NCBI RefSeq assembly: GCF_000429445.1 | Contig: NZ_AUBW01000008.1 | Coordinates: 124,001-188,000, forward strand | Source of the DNA: Algoriphagus terrigena DSM 22685 | Lineage (GTDB): Bacteria; Bacteroidota; Bacteroidia; Cytophagales; Cyclobacteriaceae | Length of the DNA stretch: 64,000 bases | Direction: 5' to 3' | Shown here: in pieces, positions 41,979 to 51,678 of the stretch | Numbering within the stretch: position 1 is the first letter of the stretch | Layout: each line of letters begins with the position of its first letter | Position numbers and translations under genes: made by a program | Notes under the pieces: generated by a model | Databases searched by the model: none | Seen by the model: the letters and a program-made list of their open reading frames with translations, nothing else | Told to the model about the DNA's origin: nothing

Positions 41979-43043
41979 TTACTCCTCGGCTGTTTGTTTC
42001 TTTTTGAAAAAAACCTGTCGGATCCACCTTGGAAGGAATATCGCGCCTAGGAACAGGTACGGATAATAGGAAAATAACCTCCAAATAATGCTGGTGACAA
42101 ACGTGTATTGCCCCAGGAATTGGGCGAAAAACTGTCCATAGAAGAACTCGGCTGTCCCACTGCTCCCCGGAGTTGGCGACAGCATCATGACGATCCACAT
42201 GATCACCTGTCTGGCAAACACGATGATTTGATCGTCGAGAGTGAGCGGCACAAATGCAGAAACCAAGGCGTTGAGCATGACGTACCGAGAGGTCCAGATG
42301 AAGATCGTCACACCGATGATCTTCAGCCAGAAGCGATAGTCTTTGCCCGACAGCACCTTGGATGCTGCTATGATCTGATCGCCGAATTCTTGCGCATTAT
42401 GTTTCCATTTTCTCAAAAACTTGATCGAGCAGATCTTAATTAGCACCCATTTGAACACCCGGGGTCGGTAAAACAGCGCAAGTGTCATGACCAGGGTGTG
42501 AGTCGCATAGAGACTGTAGCTGATCCAGAAGATCGCCTGGAGACTGTTTTCCAGTTGACTTTCGAGGAGCTTGCTTTCGGGGAAAATATTTCCCTTGGCC
42601 AGGAATAGGATTATCGGAGCGCCGATGACAAAAAAGAGGTTGTCCATGATCGCCGTCACCATCACGATGGCGATCGCTTTTCCCATCTTGATCCCCTCTT
42701 TGTTGAGGATAAACATGGCTACGGCCGTGCCTCCCACGACGGAAGGGGTGACGGCAGAGGCAAATTCCCAGAGAATGATCACGTAGATAGCTCTAGTCCA
42801 GCTCAAGTGGCCGTCTGTCAGCTCCCTGATGCGGTAGACGTATCCGAAATCCCGAAAAAAGAGAACCAAAACGGCAAAGAATAGCCAGGGCAAGGAGGCA
42901 TCGGCGGCTACTTTGAGATTGTCTACGGTCAGATTGGGATCCATGTAAAACATGGCGACGATAATCCCCAGGCCGATCAGGATCGGAACCCAAACTTTGT
43001 TTGGGTTCAGCGTCTGAAAGATCTTTTTGTTATCCAGCTTCAT
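41979..43043 (-). CDS. YbhN/UPF0104-like membrane protein (lysylphosphatidylglycerol synthase TM family)
   Basis: 354 residues with about eight transmembrane helices. Family blocks: WEFASAVTPSVVGGTAVAMF, IVMVTAIMDNLFFVIGAP and MLSPTPGSSGTAEFFYG. It is homologous to the membrane part of MprF but lacks the aminoacyl-transferase domain, so the lipid-flipping function is only inferred. Lies between scpA and murF-alr with two-base and one-base gaps. Confidence 0.85.
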   Translation of the reverse strand: MKLDNKKIFQTLNPNKVWVPILIGLGIIVAMFYMDPNLTVDNLKVAADASLPWLFFAVLVLFFRDFGYVYRIRELTDGHLSWTRAIYVIILWEFASAVTPSVVGGTAVAMFILNKEGIKMGKAIAIVMVTAIMDNLFFVIGAPIILFLAKGNIFPESKLLESQLENSLQAIFWISYSLYATHTLVMTLALFYRPRVFKWVLIKICSIKFLRKWKHNAQEFGDQIIAASKVLSGKDYRFWLKIIGVTIFIWTSRYVMLNALVSAFVPLTLDDQIIVFARQVIMWIVMMLSPTPGSSGTAEFFYGQFFAQFLGQYTFVTSIIWRLFSYYPYLFLGAIFLPRWIRQVFFKKKQTAEE

Positions 43044-43045
43044 CG

Positions 43046-43795
43046 TCAGGCTGCGGCGATTGGCTCAGTCTTTTCTACCCAAAAATTGTTGTAACCTTCG
43101 CCAATGATGATCGTGACTTGGGACAATTGAAGAAGCTCCAGAATCGCCAAAAAGGTATAAATCACGAAAATCTTGTCTTGTTTATAGTTAATGAATTCAG
43201 TGAAAGGTACTTGTTTTTTGAAGCTTATTTTTTCCAAAACAAAGTCTTTTTGCTGCTCGATCGTGTAAGGGTACTGTATTACAGTATGTTTGGTTTCTTC
43301 GGTGCGGCTGGCCATCTTGGCCATGCACTTCTGGAACACTTTGAGCAGCTTGTAGAGATCTACATGCTGCATTTCTGCTTCTACGTCCTCAGCTTTGCTA
43401 AGTTCGATAAGTTCATGGGCGAGGTTGCCCCGCTTTTCTCTGGAAAGCCTGTCTCCTTCGAGCTGAGCGAGTTCTTCGACGACTGATTTGTACTTTTTGT
43501 ACTCCAGGAGGTTTCTGACCAACTCTTCGCGTGGGTCGATTTCCTCGCCTTTTTCGTTTAGCTCCGGACGGGGCAATAGCATCCGGGATTTGATCTTCAT
43601 CAGCGTAGCCACGAAGAGGATGAAGTCACTCGCGACCTCTATCTCCATCTTTTCCAACTGGTGAATGTAGTCCAGGAAATCGTTGGTAATCTTGGAGATC
43701 GGGATGTCATACACGTCGAGTTCGTCCCGCTCGATGAAAAAAAGCATCAGATCAAACGGGCCCTCAAACAATGGTAATTTGATCTCGAAACTCAC
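43046..43795 (-). CDS. scpA: Segregation and condensation protein A
   Basis: 249 residues from the GTG at 43795, which gives the family start VSFEIKLPLFEGPFDLMLFF. A TTG at 43849 would add 18 unrelated residues. ScpA is the kleisin that links the SMC heads with ScpB. Typical segments: DVYDIPISKITNDFLDYI, MKIKSRMLLPRPE and a C-terminal winged helix (FVIYTFLAILELLQLSQV). First gene of a three-gene minus-strand operon divergent from dxs across 176 bases that hold no other gene. Confidence 0.9.
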   Translation of the reverse strand: MSFEIKLPLFEGPFDLMLFFIERDELDVYDIPISKITNDFLDYIHQLEKMEIEVASDFILFVATLMKIKSRMLLPRPELNEKGEEIDPREELVRNLLEYKKYKSVVEELAQLEGDRLSREKRGNLAHELIELSKAEDVEAEMQHVDLYKLLKVFQKCMAKMASRTEETKHTVIQYPYTIEQQKDFVLEKISFKKQVPFTEFINYKQDKIFVIYTFLAILELLQLSQVTIIIGEGYNNFWVEKTEPIAAA

Positions 43796-43971
43796 CGGAT
43801 AGCTAAATTTATTGGTTAACTTTGCCTTTTCGTAGCCAAAGATATTCAATTAAGCAAATTAATGAGAATGGTTTGAAATAAAGCAAAGGCGTGATTCTGG
43901 CTCATTTTTAGTACGAGCAAACAAACTGATCCGCTTTGAGTTAGTTCACTTTGACACCAAGACTTCTGAAA

Positions 43972-45885
43972 ATGCAAATTACCCCCGGCCCTCTTTTAGC
44001 CCAGATAAATACTCCGGACGATCTTAAGAAATTCCCGAAAGATAAGTTGGTGCAGATCTGTGATGAATTGCGACAGTACATCGTGGATAACGTGTCTGTC
44101 TACGGAGGGCATTTTGGAGCAAGTTTGGGAGTGGTCGAGCTGACGGTCGCCTTGCATTATGTGCTGAATACTCCGGAAGATCAATTGGTATGGGACGTGG
44201 GACATCAGGCCTATGGACATAAAATATTGACTGGGAGAAAAGAGAAATTTCATACCAACAGGGTTTACGGAGGGATTTCGGGTTTTCCGAAGCGAAAAGA
44301 AAGCAAGTATGATACCTTTGGAGTAGGACACTCGAGTACGTCCATTTCGGCGGCACTCGGCATGGCTGTAGCCTCCAAATACAAGGGAACCAACATCCAG
44401 CACGTAGCCGTGATCGGTGATGGGTCCATGACTGGTGGCATGGCCTTCGAAGCGATGAACCACGCCGGCGTCAGCGATTCCAATCTGCTCATCATCCTCA
44501 ATGACAACTGCATGGCCATCGACCCCAATGTGGGGGCATTGAAGGACTATTTGACCGATATCACCACGTCTCATACCTATAATAAGGTAAAAGACGAGGT
44601 GTGGAAAATGTTGGGCAAGATGAGCAAATTTGGCTCAAGTGCGCAGGAAGTCATCTCCAAAGTAGAAGGTGCCATCAAATCTGCGGTGCTGAACCAGAGC
44701 AATCTTTTTGAATCGCTCAACCTCCGATATTTCGGTCCTGTGGACGGCCATGACGTAGATCATTTGGTAGAAATCCTAAAGGACATGCGCGGTATTCCCG
44801 GGCCAAAGATCCTTCATTGCATCACTGTGAAGGGAAAAGGATACGCTCCGGCCGAAACGGGCAACCAAACTACTTGGCATGCGCCGGGTACATTTGATAA
44901 AGTCACCGGGGAAATATTCAAAAAAATCCCTACCACTCCGCAAGCACCAAAATATCAGGATGTTTTCGGACATACCCTGGTGGAATTGGCAGAGATGGAT
45001 TCCCGCATCATGGGAGTTACCCCAGCCATGCCTTCAGGCTCATCGATGAATATCATGATGAAGGCGATGCCGGATCGGGCATTTGACGTGGGAATCGCAG
45101 AGCAACACGCGGTCACGTTCTCAGCAGGATTGGCCACGCAGGGACTGGTTCCTTTCTGTAATATCTATTCGACGTTCATGCAGCGAGCCTACGACCAGGT
45201 GATCCATGACGTCTGCCTGCAAAATCTTCCCGTTGTTCTTTGCTTGGACAGAGCGGGATTTGCGGGAGCGGATGGCCCGACACATCACGGCGCATACGAT
45301 ATCGCTTACTTCCGTTGCATTCCCAATTTGGTCGTCTCTGCTCCGATGAATGAGGAAGAGCTCCGCAATCTGATGTACACCGGAAGTATCTACAACGGCC
45401 CCTTTTCGATTCGCTATCCGAGAGGAGCAGGAGTCATGCCGGAGTGGAAGACAACTTTGCGGGAAATCCCAGTCGGTCAAGGGCGAATAGTGAAAGAAGG
45501 CGAAGATGTAGCTATCCTATCTATCGGACACATCGGCAACTATGCGGTCGAGGCTTGTGAGACTCTGGCGAAAGAAGGTCTCAACCCGGCTCACTACGAC
45601 ATGCGGTTTGTGAAGCCTCTGGATGGGGAACTGCTTCACGAGATTTTTGGCAAGTTCAAAAAGGTCGTGACGATTGAAGACGGTTGCCTGATGGGAGGTT
45701 TCGGCTCCGCGGTTTTGGAATGGATGGTTGACCAAGGTTACTCGGCACAAGTCAAGCGTCTCGGAATTCCGGATGAGGTGATCGAGCACGGCGAACAAAT
45801 CGAGCTGCACCGTGAGTGTGGCTTTGATCCTGCTGGAATAGCCGCCACGGTCCGAAGCTTGGCCGAAGTAGTTCCGGTATCCTAA
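43972..45885 (+). CDS. dxs: 1-deoxy-D-xylulose-5-phosphate synthase
   Basis: 637 residues from ATG 43972, preferred over a TTG at 43951. First enzyme of the MEP isoprenoid route: pyruvate plus glyceraldehyde 3-phosphate to DXP. TPP-binding region GDGSMTGGMAFEAMNHAG then ILNDNCMAID. His residues for catalysis are in GGHFGASLG and DVGHQAYGHK, and the pyrimidine domain includes FAGADGPTHHGAYD. C-terminal transketolase domain from about 490. The alpha/beta hydrolase follows by 11 bases. Confidence 0.95.
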   Translation: MQITPGPLLAQINTPDDLKKFPKDKLVQICDELRQYIVDNVSVYGGHFGASLGVVELTVALHYVLNTPEDQLVWDVGHQAYGHKILTGRKEKFHTNRVYGGISGFPKRKESKYDTFGVGHSSTSISAALGMAVASKYKGTNIQHVAVIGDGSMTGGMAFEAMNHAGVSDSNLLIILNDNCMAIDPNVGALKDYLTDITTSHTYNKVKDEVWKMLGKMSKFGSSAQEVISKVEGAIKSAVLNQSNLFESLNLRYFGPVDGHDVDHLVEILKDMRGIPGPKILHCITVKGKGYAPAETGNQTTWHAPGTFDKVTGEIFKKIPTTPQAPKYQDVFGHTLVELAEMDSRIMGVTPAMPSGSSMNIMMKAMPDRAFDVGIAEQHAVTFSAGLATQGLVPFCNIYSTFMQRAYDQVIHDVCLQNLPVVLCLDRAGFAGADGPTHHGAYDIAYFRCIPNLVVSAPMNEEELRNLMYTGSIYNGPFSIRYPRGAGVMPEWKTTLREIPVGQGRIVKEGEDVAILSIGHIGNYAVEACETLAKEGLNPAHYDMRFVKPLDGELLHEIFGKFKKVVTIEDGCLMGGFGSAVLEWMVDQGYSAQVKRLGIPDEVIEHGEQIELHRECGFDPAGIAATVRSLAEVVPVS

Positions 45886-45896
45886 ATTTCCCCCCA

Positions 45897-46667
45897 ATGT
45901 CAGCGATTGAATTTTTTGAAAAGGGAACAGGGCAACCTGTGGTCCTGATCCATGGTTTTTGTGAGACCGCGAGGATGTGGACGGATTTTGCCGATAAGCT
46001 TTCTGATAATTTTAGAGTGATTTGCCCGAATCTGCCGGAAATCGCGGGCTCTCCGATAGCCGGTGATCATATTACTCTTGAAGAGGTCGCCGTCCTCCTC
46101 GAAGAATGGCTGGAAGAAAATCGAATTGAAAATCCAATCGTAATCGGACATTCGCTGGGGGGCTATGTGACTTTGGCGCTGTTGGAGTTGTTGGGGAGCA
46201 AACTCAAAGCTGTTGGTTTATTCCACTCAACTGCGTTTGCAGATGACCAGGCCAAAAAAGACATGCGAGACCGCACGATTCTATTCCTGAAGAAAAATGG
46301 TGTGGATAAGTTTGTGACGTCTTTTGTTCCGCCACTTTTTCCGGAAGACCGACGAGAGGAATTGAGTAAAGAAATTGATCAGGCAATCGAGGATGCGAAG
46401 AGCTCGACTTTGGATGGATTGATTGCGTTTGCCGGAGCGATGCGCGACAGGAAAGACCGACTGGATGTCTTGAAAGACTATCCCGGTTCCAAACTTTTGA
46501 TCGCGGGCACAGAAGACGGGGCAGTCAAGATCGAAGCGAGCCGCGCGCAAAAAGAAGCCTTTACCCACTACTTCGAGTTGGAAGGCGTGGGTCACATGGG
46601 AATGATGGAAAGGAAAGAGGAGACGCTCAATCTTGTGAGGGAGTTTGCGCTTTCCTGTCTGAGCTGA
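45897..46667 (+). CDS. Alpha/beta hydrolase
   Basis: 256 residues. Oxyanion motif VVLIHGFCETARMW, nucleophile Ser in VIGHSLGGYV, acid in LIAGTEDGAV and His in GVGHMGMMER. Generic esterase/haloperoxidase-like fold without signal peptide; the substrate is unknown. Probably cotranscribed with dxs. It converges on msrC with one base between the stops. Confidence 0.85.
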   Translation: MSAIEFFEKGTGQPVVLIHGFCETARMWTDFADKLSDNFRVICPNLPEIAGSPIAGDHITLEEVAVLLEEWLEENRIENPIVIGHSLGGYVTLALLELLGSKLKAVGLFHSTAFADDQAKKDMRDRTILFLKKNGVDKFVTSFVPPLFPEDRREELSKEIDQAIEDAKSSTLDGLIAFAGAMRDRKDRLDVLKDYPGSKLLIAGTEDGAVKIEASRAQKEAFTHYFELEGVGHMGMMERKEETLNLVREFALSCLS

Positions 46668-46668
46668 C

Positions 46669-47151
46669 TTAGAGCGCTTTGCTCAAAATCCCCATCAACT
46701 CTTCCAGGTATTTTTGATCGGTCTCGTCAAAATCAGCCAATTCATCGCTGTCCACGTCCAAGACCATGGCTACTTCATTTCCTCTGAAGACCGGCACGAC
46801 GATCTCAGATTTGGAAGCCGAACTGCAGGCAATGTGCCCTGGAAAAGCATCTACATCCGGAACCAACTGGGTTCTTGCTTCTTTCCATGCCGCGCCGCAG
46901 ACCCCTTTACCGAAATTGATCCGGGTGCAGGCAATCGGCCCCTGAAACGGGCCCAATACTAGTTGCTCATCTTTGACCAAGTAAAAACCCACCCAAAAGA
47001 ATCCAAACGCTTCTCTTAAGGCCGCAGCGATATTGGCTAAGTTGGCGTAGAGATCTGGCTCGCCCGTGATCAATGCTTCTATTTGAGGGATAACGGCCTC
47101 GTATTTTTCGGTTTTGGTTGCCGCATCTGGGACAAATAAGGACTCAGCCAT
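46669..47151 (-). CDS. msrC: Free methionine-(R)-sulfoxide reductase (GAF domain)
   Basis: 160 residues, single GAF domain. The three redox cysteines occur as Cys75 (PIACTRINFG), Cys85 (GVCGAAW) and Cys109 (HIACSSASKSEIVVP), with the same spacing as in the known E. coli enzyme. It reduces free Met-(R)-O using thioredoxin. Starts eight bases inside the end of ribD. Confidence 0.92.
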   Translation of the reverse strand: MAESLFVPDAATKTEKYEAVIPQIEALITGEPDLYANLANIAAALREAFGFFWVGFYLVKDEQLVLGPFQGPIACTRINFGKGVCGAAWKEARTQLVPDVDAFPGHIACSSASKSEIVVPVFRGNEVAMVLDVDSDELADFDETDQKYLEELMGILSKAL

Positions 47152-48172
47152 GGTGGTAAATGTTTAAAATGTCTTCGCCGATGTTAAGTGTTTCAGTCGG
47201 TTTTTGGTTCAAAATCGGCGCTGGAATCCCAGCCTCAAAGCTGCTCTTTCCGGTGAAAACCCGTGCTTCGTCCCACAATCCGCTGGAGATAAACTGAGCC
47301 AAAACCCGACTTCCACCTTCCACGATCAGGCTCTGGATTTTTTTTGAATTCAGATCTTTTAGGATTTCCAAAATGGAAAATTCAAGCCCCAGATTCACAA
47401 AAACCGAGTTTTCGTCCGTTTTGGATTCCCTTGAGTTGTAGCAAATCGTTGGAATGCTCTTGTCAAAAAGATGCAGACTTTCCGGCAGGGCCAGATTGGA
47501 ATCGAGGACAACTCGAACCGGATTTTTCCCGACCCAATCGCGAACGTCTAATCGGGGATTGTCGTGCAGCGCGGTGTTTTTCCCTACCAGGATCGCATCT
47601 TCCTCGGCCCTCCATTGATGGACTAGCTGTCGACTTTGAGGGCCGCTGATCCACTTGGAAGTGAAGTCTTCCCTCGCTACAAATCCGTCTTGGGTTTGTG
47701 CCCACTTCAGGATTACGTAGGGTCGTTGCTTTTCGATCTGGGTGAAAAAACGGCGGTTTTGCCAGCGGGCTTCCTTTTCCAAAACTCCTGTCTCGACCTC
47801 TATTCCGGCATTTTCTAAGATTTTGATCCCTTTTCCACCGACCAAAGGGTTTGAATCCTGGGCGGCGATGACTACTTTTTTCAGCCCTTTTTCCACCAAC
47901 AGATCGGCACAGGGCGGAGTTTTGCCCCAGTGGGAGCAGGGCTCCAATGTGACGTAGGCCGTTGATTCTTTGAGCAATTCTTGATTTTGGACGGAGTTGA
48001 CGGCGTGGACTTCGGCATGTGGGCCGCCGTAGATTTGGTGGTAGCCTTCCCCGATGATCTTCCCATCATGAACGATCACGCAGCCAACCATCGGATTGGG
48101 ACTGACGAAACCTTTTCCCAACTCGGCAAGCTCCAAAGCCCGCAGCATGAAGCGTGCGTCCTGGCCGGTCAT
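47144..48172 (-). CDS. ribD: Bifunctional riboflavin biosynthesis deaminase/reductase
   Basis: 342 residues. N-terminal zinc deaminase: GGPHAEVHAV (His52, Glu54) and EPCSHWGKTPPC (Cys79, Cys88). C-terminal reductase domain from about 150 (VILKWAQTQDGFVA, SLIVEGGSRVLAQFI). Carries out the second and third steps of riboflavin synthesis. The ATG overlaps the stop of the upstream DUF4382 gene by four bases. Confidence 0.93.
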   Translation of the reverse strand: MTGQDARFMLRALELAELGKGFVSPNPMVGCVIVHDGKIIGEGYHQIYGGPHAEVHAVNSVQNQELLKESTAYVTLEPCSHWGKTPPCADLLVEKGLKKVVIAAQDSNPLVGGKGIKILENAGIEVETGVLEKEARWQNRRFFTQIEKQRPYVILKWAQTQDGFVAREDFTSKWISGPQSRQLVHQWRAEEDAILVGKNTALHDNPRLDVRDWVGKNPVRVVLDSNLALPESLHLFDKSIPTICYNSRESKTDENSVFVNLGLEFSILEILKDLNSKKIQSLIVEGGSRVLAQFISSGLWDEARVFTGKSSFEAGIPAPILNQKPTETLNIGEDILNIYHHG

Positions 48173-48960
48173 CTTTTTTCCAGTGTGATTCGCTCCAAGG
48201 TCGTCGTTTTTCCAGATACAACTGACACGTTGAGAAGCGTGTCTGCAAGGTACTTGCTGTCCTTGGGATTGATGTAGACCGTGTACGACCCTGGTTCCAG
48301 TCGAAATTGGAAATTGCCGGACGTATTGGTATGAGTGCTCACAGAATCCTGATCCTTGATCGCGTAGATCACCGGTTGAAGCTCCGCTGGACTGGTAATC
48401 CCCGCAAGGTCTCCTCTCCCGATGCCTGTAAAAGCCTCGATGGTCGGATTAAAATATAGCGTCAATGGGTCCGGGTCGGTCACCCGAATGGACTTTTCCA
48501 GGTCAAAATCGATGATCAGGTCGTAAGAAAATCCATTCTCCAGATCGACAAGGAGGGGTTGCGAATAATCAGTATTTCCGCCCGGAAGCTCCAAAGGATA
48601 CCGATCTTCATCCAGATAAAGTGCATTTGCCGGGCCTAGTCGCAGTGTAATTCCGGTGATTTGTCCCAGATGCATCTCACTTCTGGCGACCGGAAGGGCG
48701 ACGCCTCCCACCAGTTGGGAAATGTCGATTTCCTTGTCTCCCGGCTCGTAGGGAAGAAATATTTTCTGAATCTCCCCATCTCTGCCGTTCGGGACAAAAT
48801 CGAGCTCTACGCCTTGAATCTCCACGATCACCGAATCCCATTGGGCGGGCGCATCGATCAACACGATGTTGACTAACGCTTTTGGGCTGTCGTCGAAGTC
48901 TTTACACGACCAGATGAGCAGAAGAAAAATTAAAAGCAGTAGGTTTTTGGTACGATTCAC
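48169..48960 (-). CDS. DUF4382 lipoprotein, copy A
   Basis: 263 residues, GTG start, lipoprotein signal ending LLLIWSCKD. DUF4382 domain (VNIVLIDAPAQWDSVIVEIQ, GQITGITLRLGPANALYL) followed by a short C-terminal carboxypeptidase-regulatory-like beta-sandwich (NTSGNFQFRLEPGSYTVYI). Function unknown, probably periplasmic or surface. Heads the operon with ribD and msrC. Confidence 0.82.
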   Translation of the reverse strand: MNRTKNLLLLIFLLLIWSCKDFDDSPKALVNIVLIDAPAQWDSVIVEIQGVELDFVPNGRDGEIQKIFLPYEPGDKEIDISQLVGGVALPVARSEMHLGQITGITLRLGPANALYLDEDRYPLELPGGNTDYSQPLLVDLENGFSYDLIIDFDLEKSIRVTDPDPLTLYFNPTIEAFTGIGRGDLAGITSPAELQPVIYAIKDQDSVSTHTNTSGNFQFRLEPGSYTVYINPKDSKYLADTLLNVSVVSGKTTTLERITLEKR

Positions 48961-49013
48961 GGCCTAAATTTAGTCCAAAACTTTTCATTGCAGGGGTAGT
49001 GGACATTGGGGGG

Positions 49014-49043
49014 AAAAAAAATTGCCGGATTTACCGGCAATTT
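49014..49043 (-). terminator. Terminator behind DUF4382 copy B
   Basis: Perfect eight-base stem (49021-49028 with 49034-49041), extended by A-T pairs, with a run of Ts on the minus strand just after the stop of copy B. Confidence 0.8.
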
Positions 49044-49046
49044 TTC

Positions 49047-49859
49047 TTAGGGCTTATGTTCCAGTGTGACAGTTTCCGGTGTGGTGACATCGTCCTCTGT
49101 CACTGTGATATCGGTCAGGGTCTGAGGAAGGTAGTCTTCATTTGGAGTAAAAGTGATCGAATAGGTCCCGGGAGCGAGGCCCATGATCGAGTAGTTCCCG
49201 GTTTCGTCCGCAAAGGAATTGACTTCCGTTCCCTCACCCGTGACGGTGATCTGAACTGGCTCGGCTTCCAGCGGAAAAACTTGTCCCTGGATTCCTTGAG
49301 TTTCCTGAAGATAGGCTCTTAAGACTGGCTTGAGTATCACATTTCCGGAGTTTCCAGCGGTGACGATTGATTTGGCCGCGTCGAAGTCGATGACCAGATC
49401 GTAGGATTCACCGCCGTGAATCTCCTGGTCGACCTTAATTTTCAAGCCGCTTTGCTGAGCGCTTGGTGTTTTTAGGCTGATTTCCTCGCCATCCTTCATG
49501 AGGTAGTTATTTTCTCCCAACATTAGTCTGATTTGGTCGATTTCTCCCTCTTGGAAATTTTCCGATCCCAGCAGGATCGAGTTTCCGCCTGTTAGATCCA
49601 AAAGATTTACCATCTGGGGGCCTTCATAGATGATCTCCTCCCAAGTGTCGTCATTGTCGTCCATTTCGCTGCCTTCGTGGTCAGCCTTCACGCGGAGCGC
49701 CAGCACTTCTATCCAGACTTCATCGTACTCCGCGGGGGCATCCACTAGCCGGAAGTTCACTTTTGCTTCAGTGGATTCGGGCTGGTCGTCGAATGCCTCA
49801 CATGCGGTCGTGAGTAGCAAGATGGTAAAGAGACTAGATACAATGGCTAGTGTTTTCAT
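49047..49859 (-). CDS. DUF4382 lipoprotein, copy B
   Basis: 270 residues from ATG 49859; the open frame extends 36 codons upstream but the lipoprotein signal (ILLLTTACE) begins here. Same plan as copy A: AKVNFRLVDAPAEYDEVWIE, IDQIRLMLGENNYLM, and the C-terminal ADETGNYSIMGLAPGTYSI. Acidic overall. Its own terminator separates it from copy A. Confidence 0.82.
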   Translation of the reverse strand: MKTLAIVSSLFTILLLTTACEAFDDQPESTEAKVNFRLVDAPAEYDEVWIEVLALRVKADHEGSEMDDNDDTWEEIIYEGPQMVNLLDLTGGNSILLGSENFQEGEIDQIRLMLGENNYLMKDGEEISLKTPSAQQSGLKIKVDQEIHGGESYDLVIDFDAAKSIVTAGNSGNVILKPVLRAYLQETQGIQGQVFPLEAEPVQITVTGEGTEVNSFADETGNYSIMGLAPGTYSITFTPNEDYLPQTLTDITVTEDDVTTPETVTLEHKP

Positions 49860-49965
49860 TTGGTTGTTGCGTTTTGTACAGGCAGTTGAGCAAACCATAT
49901 CTGTGCCAGATGCGGATTCCTGAAATTTTCCCGGAGGAAATCTATGGAGATTTCTAATTTTGGGC

Positions 49966-51312
49966 ATGATGAAATGGGAGAAGCTTCTGGCAGACGGAAG
50001 ATTTGGAGACAGCCTGCGGGCAACGACCTTGGATACGGCCAGAAGCGAATTTGAAATTGACTATGACCGGGTGATTTTTTCGGCTCCATTTCGGAATCTG
50101 CAAGACAAAACGCAGGTGTTCCCGCTTCCGGATCAGGCTTTTGTCCATACGCGGCTGACCCACAGTCTGGAAGTTTCCAGCGTGGGAAGGTCTCTGGGCA
50201 AAGGAGCGGGTGAACTGCTCTTGGAGAAATTCCCGACATTGCATAAACAGGGCGTCACTCCTTCTGCCATCGGATCGATCGTGGCTGCTGCAGCGTTGAC
50301 CCACGATATCGGAAATCCTCCTTTTGGACACGCGGGAGAGGAGGCGATTTCGGATTTTTTCAGATTGCATCCGGATGGTCTTCGCTGGGAAAAGCATCTC
50401 CGAGTTGACCAATGGGCTGATTTGGTGAATTTTGAGGGAAATGCGCAGGGTTTTAGAATGCTCATATCGAAACAGTTTGGGTTGAAGCTGACCTACGCGA
50501 CGCTGGCGGCGTTCACCAAATACCCCAGACCGAGCCTAATTGCCCAGCGTGACATCGCCCGCAAAAGCCAGAGGAAATACGGCTTTTTTATCAACCAACT
50601 GTCTGATTTTGAGCAGATGTGTGGGGTGCTTGGAATCGAAAAGACCAGCGCCGACTGCTGGGTGAGGCATCCGCTGGCTTTTTTGGTGGAGGCGGCCGAT
50701 GACATTTGCTACAGTATCATTGACTTGGAGGATGGCTGCGCAATGGGCTTGGTGAGCTTTGAGGAGACGCTTGAGCTTTTGAAGCCTATTCTGAAAGGGA
50801 AATTCGATCCGGAGAAATTAAAAAACAGAACGAACACCCAAAATCTTGGCGCATTGCGGGCAATGGCAATTGGCCAGCTGATCGTCGAAACTGTAGGCGT
50901 CTTTGGGCAATATGAGGAGAATATGCGCAAGGGTAATTTTGACAAGGCCCTGACGGATATTATTCCATCAGCCAAGGCTCTGGCCGAGATCTCTGCAGTC
51001 TCGGTTCAAAAAATCTACCGGAGCAAGGTGGTTTTGGAAAAAGAAGCTGCGGGCTTCCAGGTCTTGGAAGGCTTGCTTTCGATCTTTTCGAGAGCGCTTT
51101 ACCACCATTTCTACCAGCCGGATTCTTTCTCGGGCCAGGATAAAAGTGTGCTTCGTCTGCTGCCGGAGGATTTTCCCATGAAAGGCTGGGGAGCTGAAGT
51201 CAATCCCTATCCGATGCTAAGGACGTTGGTGGATCATGTCTCGGGAATGACAGATAAATATGCCCTGAACTTGTATCGAAAAGTCAACGGGATCTCTTTC
51301 CCGGGCATTTGA
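49966..51312 (+). CDS. dgt: Deoxyguanosinetriphosphate triphosphohydrolase
   Basis: 448 residues from the first ATG; ATG 49969 is an equal choice. HD-domain phosphohydrolase: HTRLTHSLEVSS (His66) and LTHDIGNPPFGHAGE (His113-Asp114), preceded by FSAPFRNLQDKTQVF. Removes triphosphate from dGTP or other dNTPs and so adjusts nucleotide pools. Stand-alone gene, divergent from DUF4382 copy B. Confidence 0.92.
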   Translation: MMKWEKLLADGRFGDSLRATTLDTARSEFEIDYDRVIFSAPFRNLQDKTQVFPLPDQAFVHTRLTHSLEVSSVGRSLGKGAGELLLEKFPTLHKQGVTPSAIGSIVAAAALTHDIGNPPFGHAGEEAISDFFRLHPDGLRWEKHLRVDQWADLVNFEGNAQGFRMLISKQFGLKLTYATLAAFTKYPRPSLIAQRDIARKSQRKYGFFINQLSDFEQMCGVLGIEKTSADCWVRHPLAFLVEAADDICYSIIDLEDGCAMGLVSFEETLELLKPILKGKFDPEKLKNRTNTQNLGALRAMAIGQLIVETVGVFGQYEENMRKGNFDKALTDIIPSAKALAEISAVSVQKIYRSKVVLEKEAAGFQVLEGLLSIFSRALYHHFYQPDSFSGQDKSVLRLLPEDFPMKGWGAEVNPYPMLRTLVDHVSGMTDKYALNLYRKVNGISFPGI

Positions 51313-51422
51313 TAACTATCAAATCTGTCGGATTTTATCCCCCAGCTCGTGATTGGAAGCTTTTTTGGCAAAGAAAAGCCGGTGCAGGATAGACCCACAC
51401 TGGCGATTTCTTTCTGTGACGT

Positions 51423-51623
51423 TTACGCTGCGACTGTATCTACCGCGGTGGTGTCCATCATCGTAGTATCGGCTGGCGCCTCCTCGATGACCGGAGCCGG
51501 TTCCTCGATCGTTTCTTCTTCTATCACTTCTTCTTTTTTTGCTCCGCAAGAAGCAAGTGTGGCTGCGGTAAAGCCGACAGCAAATACCATCAATGTTACC
51601 GATTTGAATGTTTTCGTAATCAT
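51423..51623 (-). CDS. Small acidic lipoprotein, unknown
   Basis: 66 residues. Lipoprotein signal ending TAATLASCG, then only KKEEVIEEETIEEPAPVIEE and similar acidic, Ala/Pro/Thr-rich residues with no fold. It may be a surface spacer or periplasmic adhesin-like peptide. A promoter and a hairpin leader lie upstream. The 110 bases to the dgt stop hold nothing else I can support. Confidence 0.7.
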   Translation of the reverse strand: MITKTFKSVTLMVFAVGFTAATLASCGAKKEEVIEEETIEEPAPVIEEAPADTTMMDTTAVDTVAA

Positions 51624-51650
51624 AGCAAGGGGTTGATTAGGTTAGAGTAT

Positions 51651-51671
51651 TTTCACCCAAAAGGGGTGAAA
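51651..51671 (-). promoter_or_regulatory. Hairpin in 5' leader of the small lipoprotein
   Basis: Perfect eight-base stem (51651-51658 with 51664-51671) with a five-base loop, between the predicted promoter and the start codon at 51623. It has no T tract, so it is not an ordinary terminator. Confidence 0.45.
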
Positions 51672-51678
51672 TGTTACA

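Noticed and set aside
49955..49962. TAATTTTG before dgt as a promoter -7 element
   Set aside because: It matches the consensus but has no TTG at the proper distance upstream and would start transcription at the start codon.
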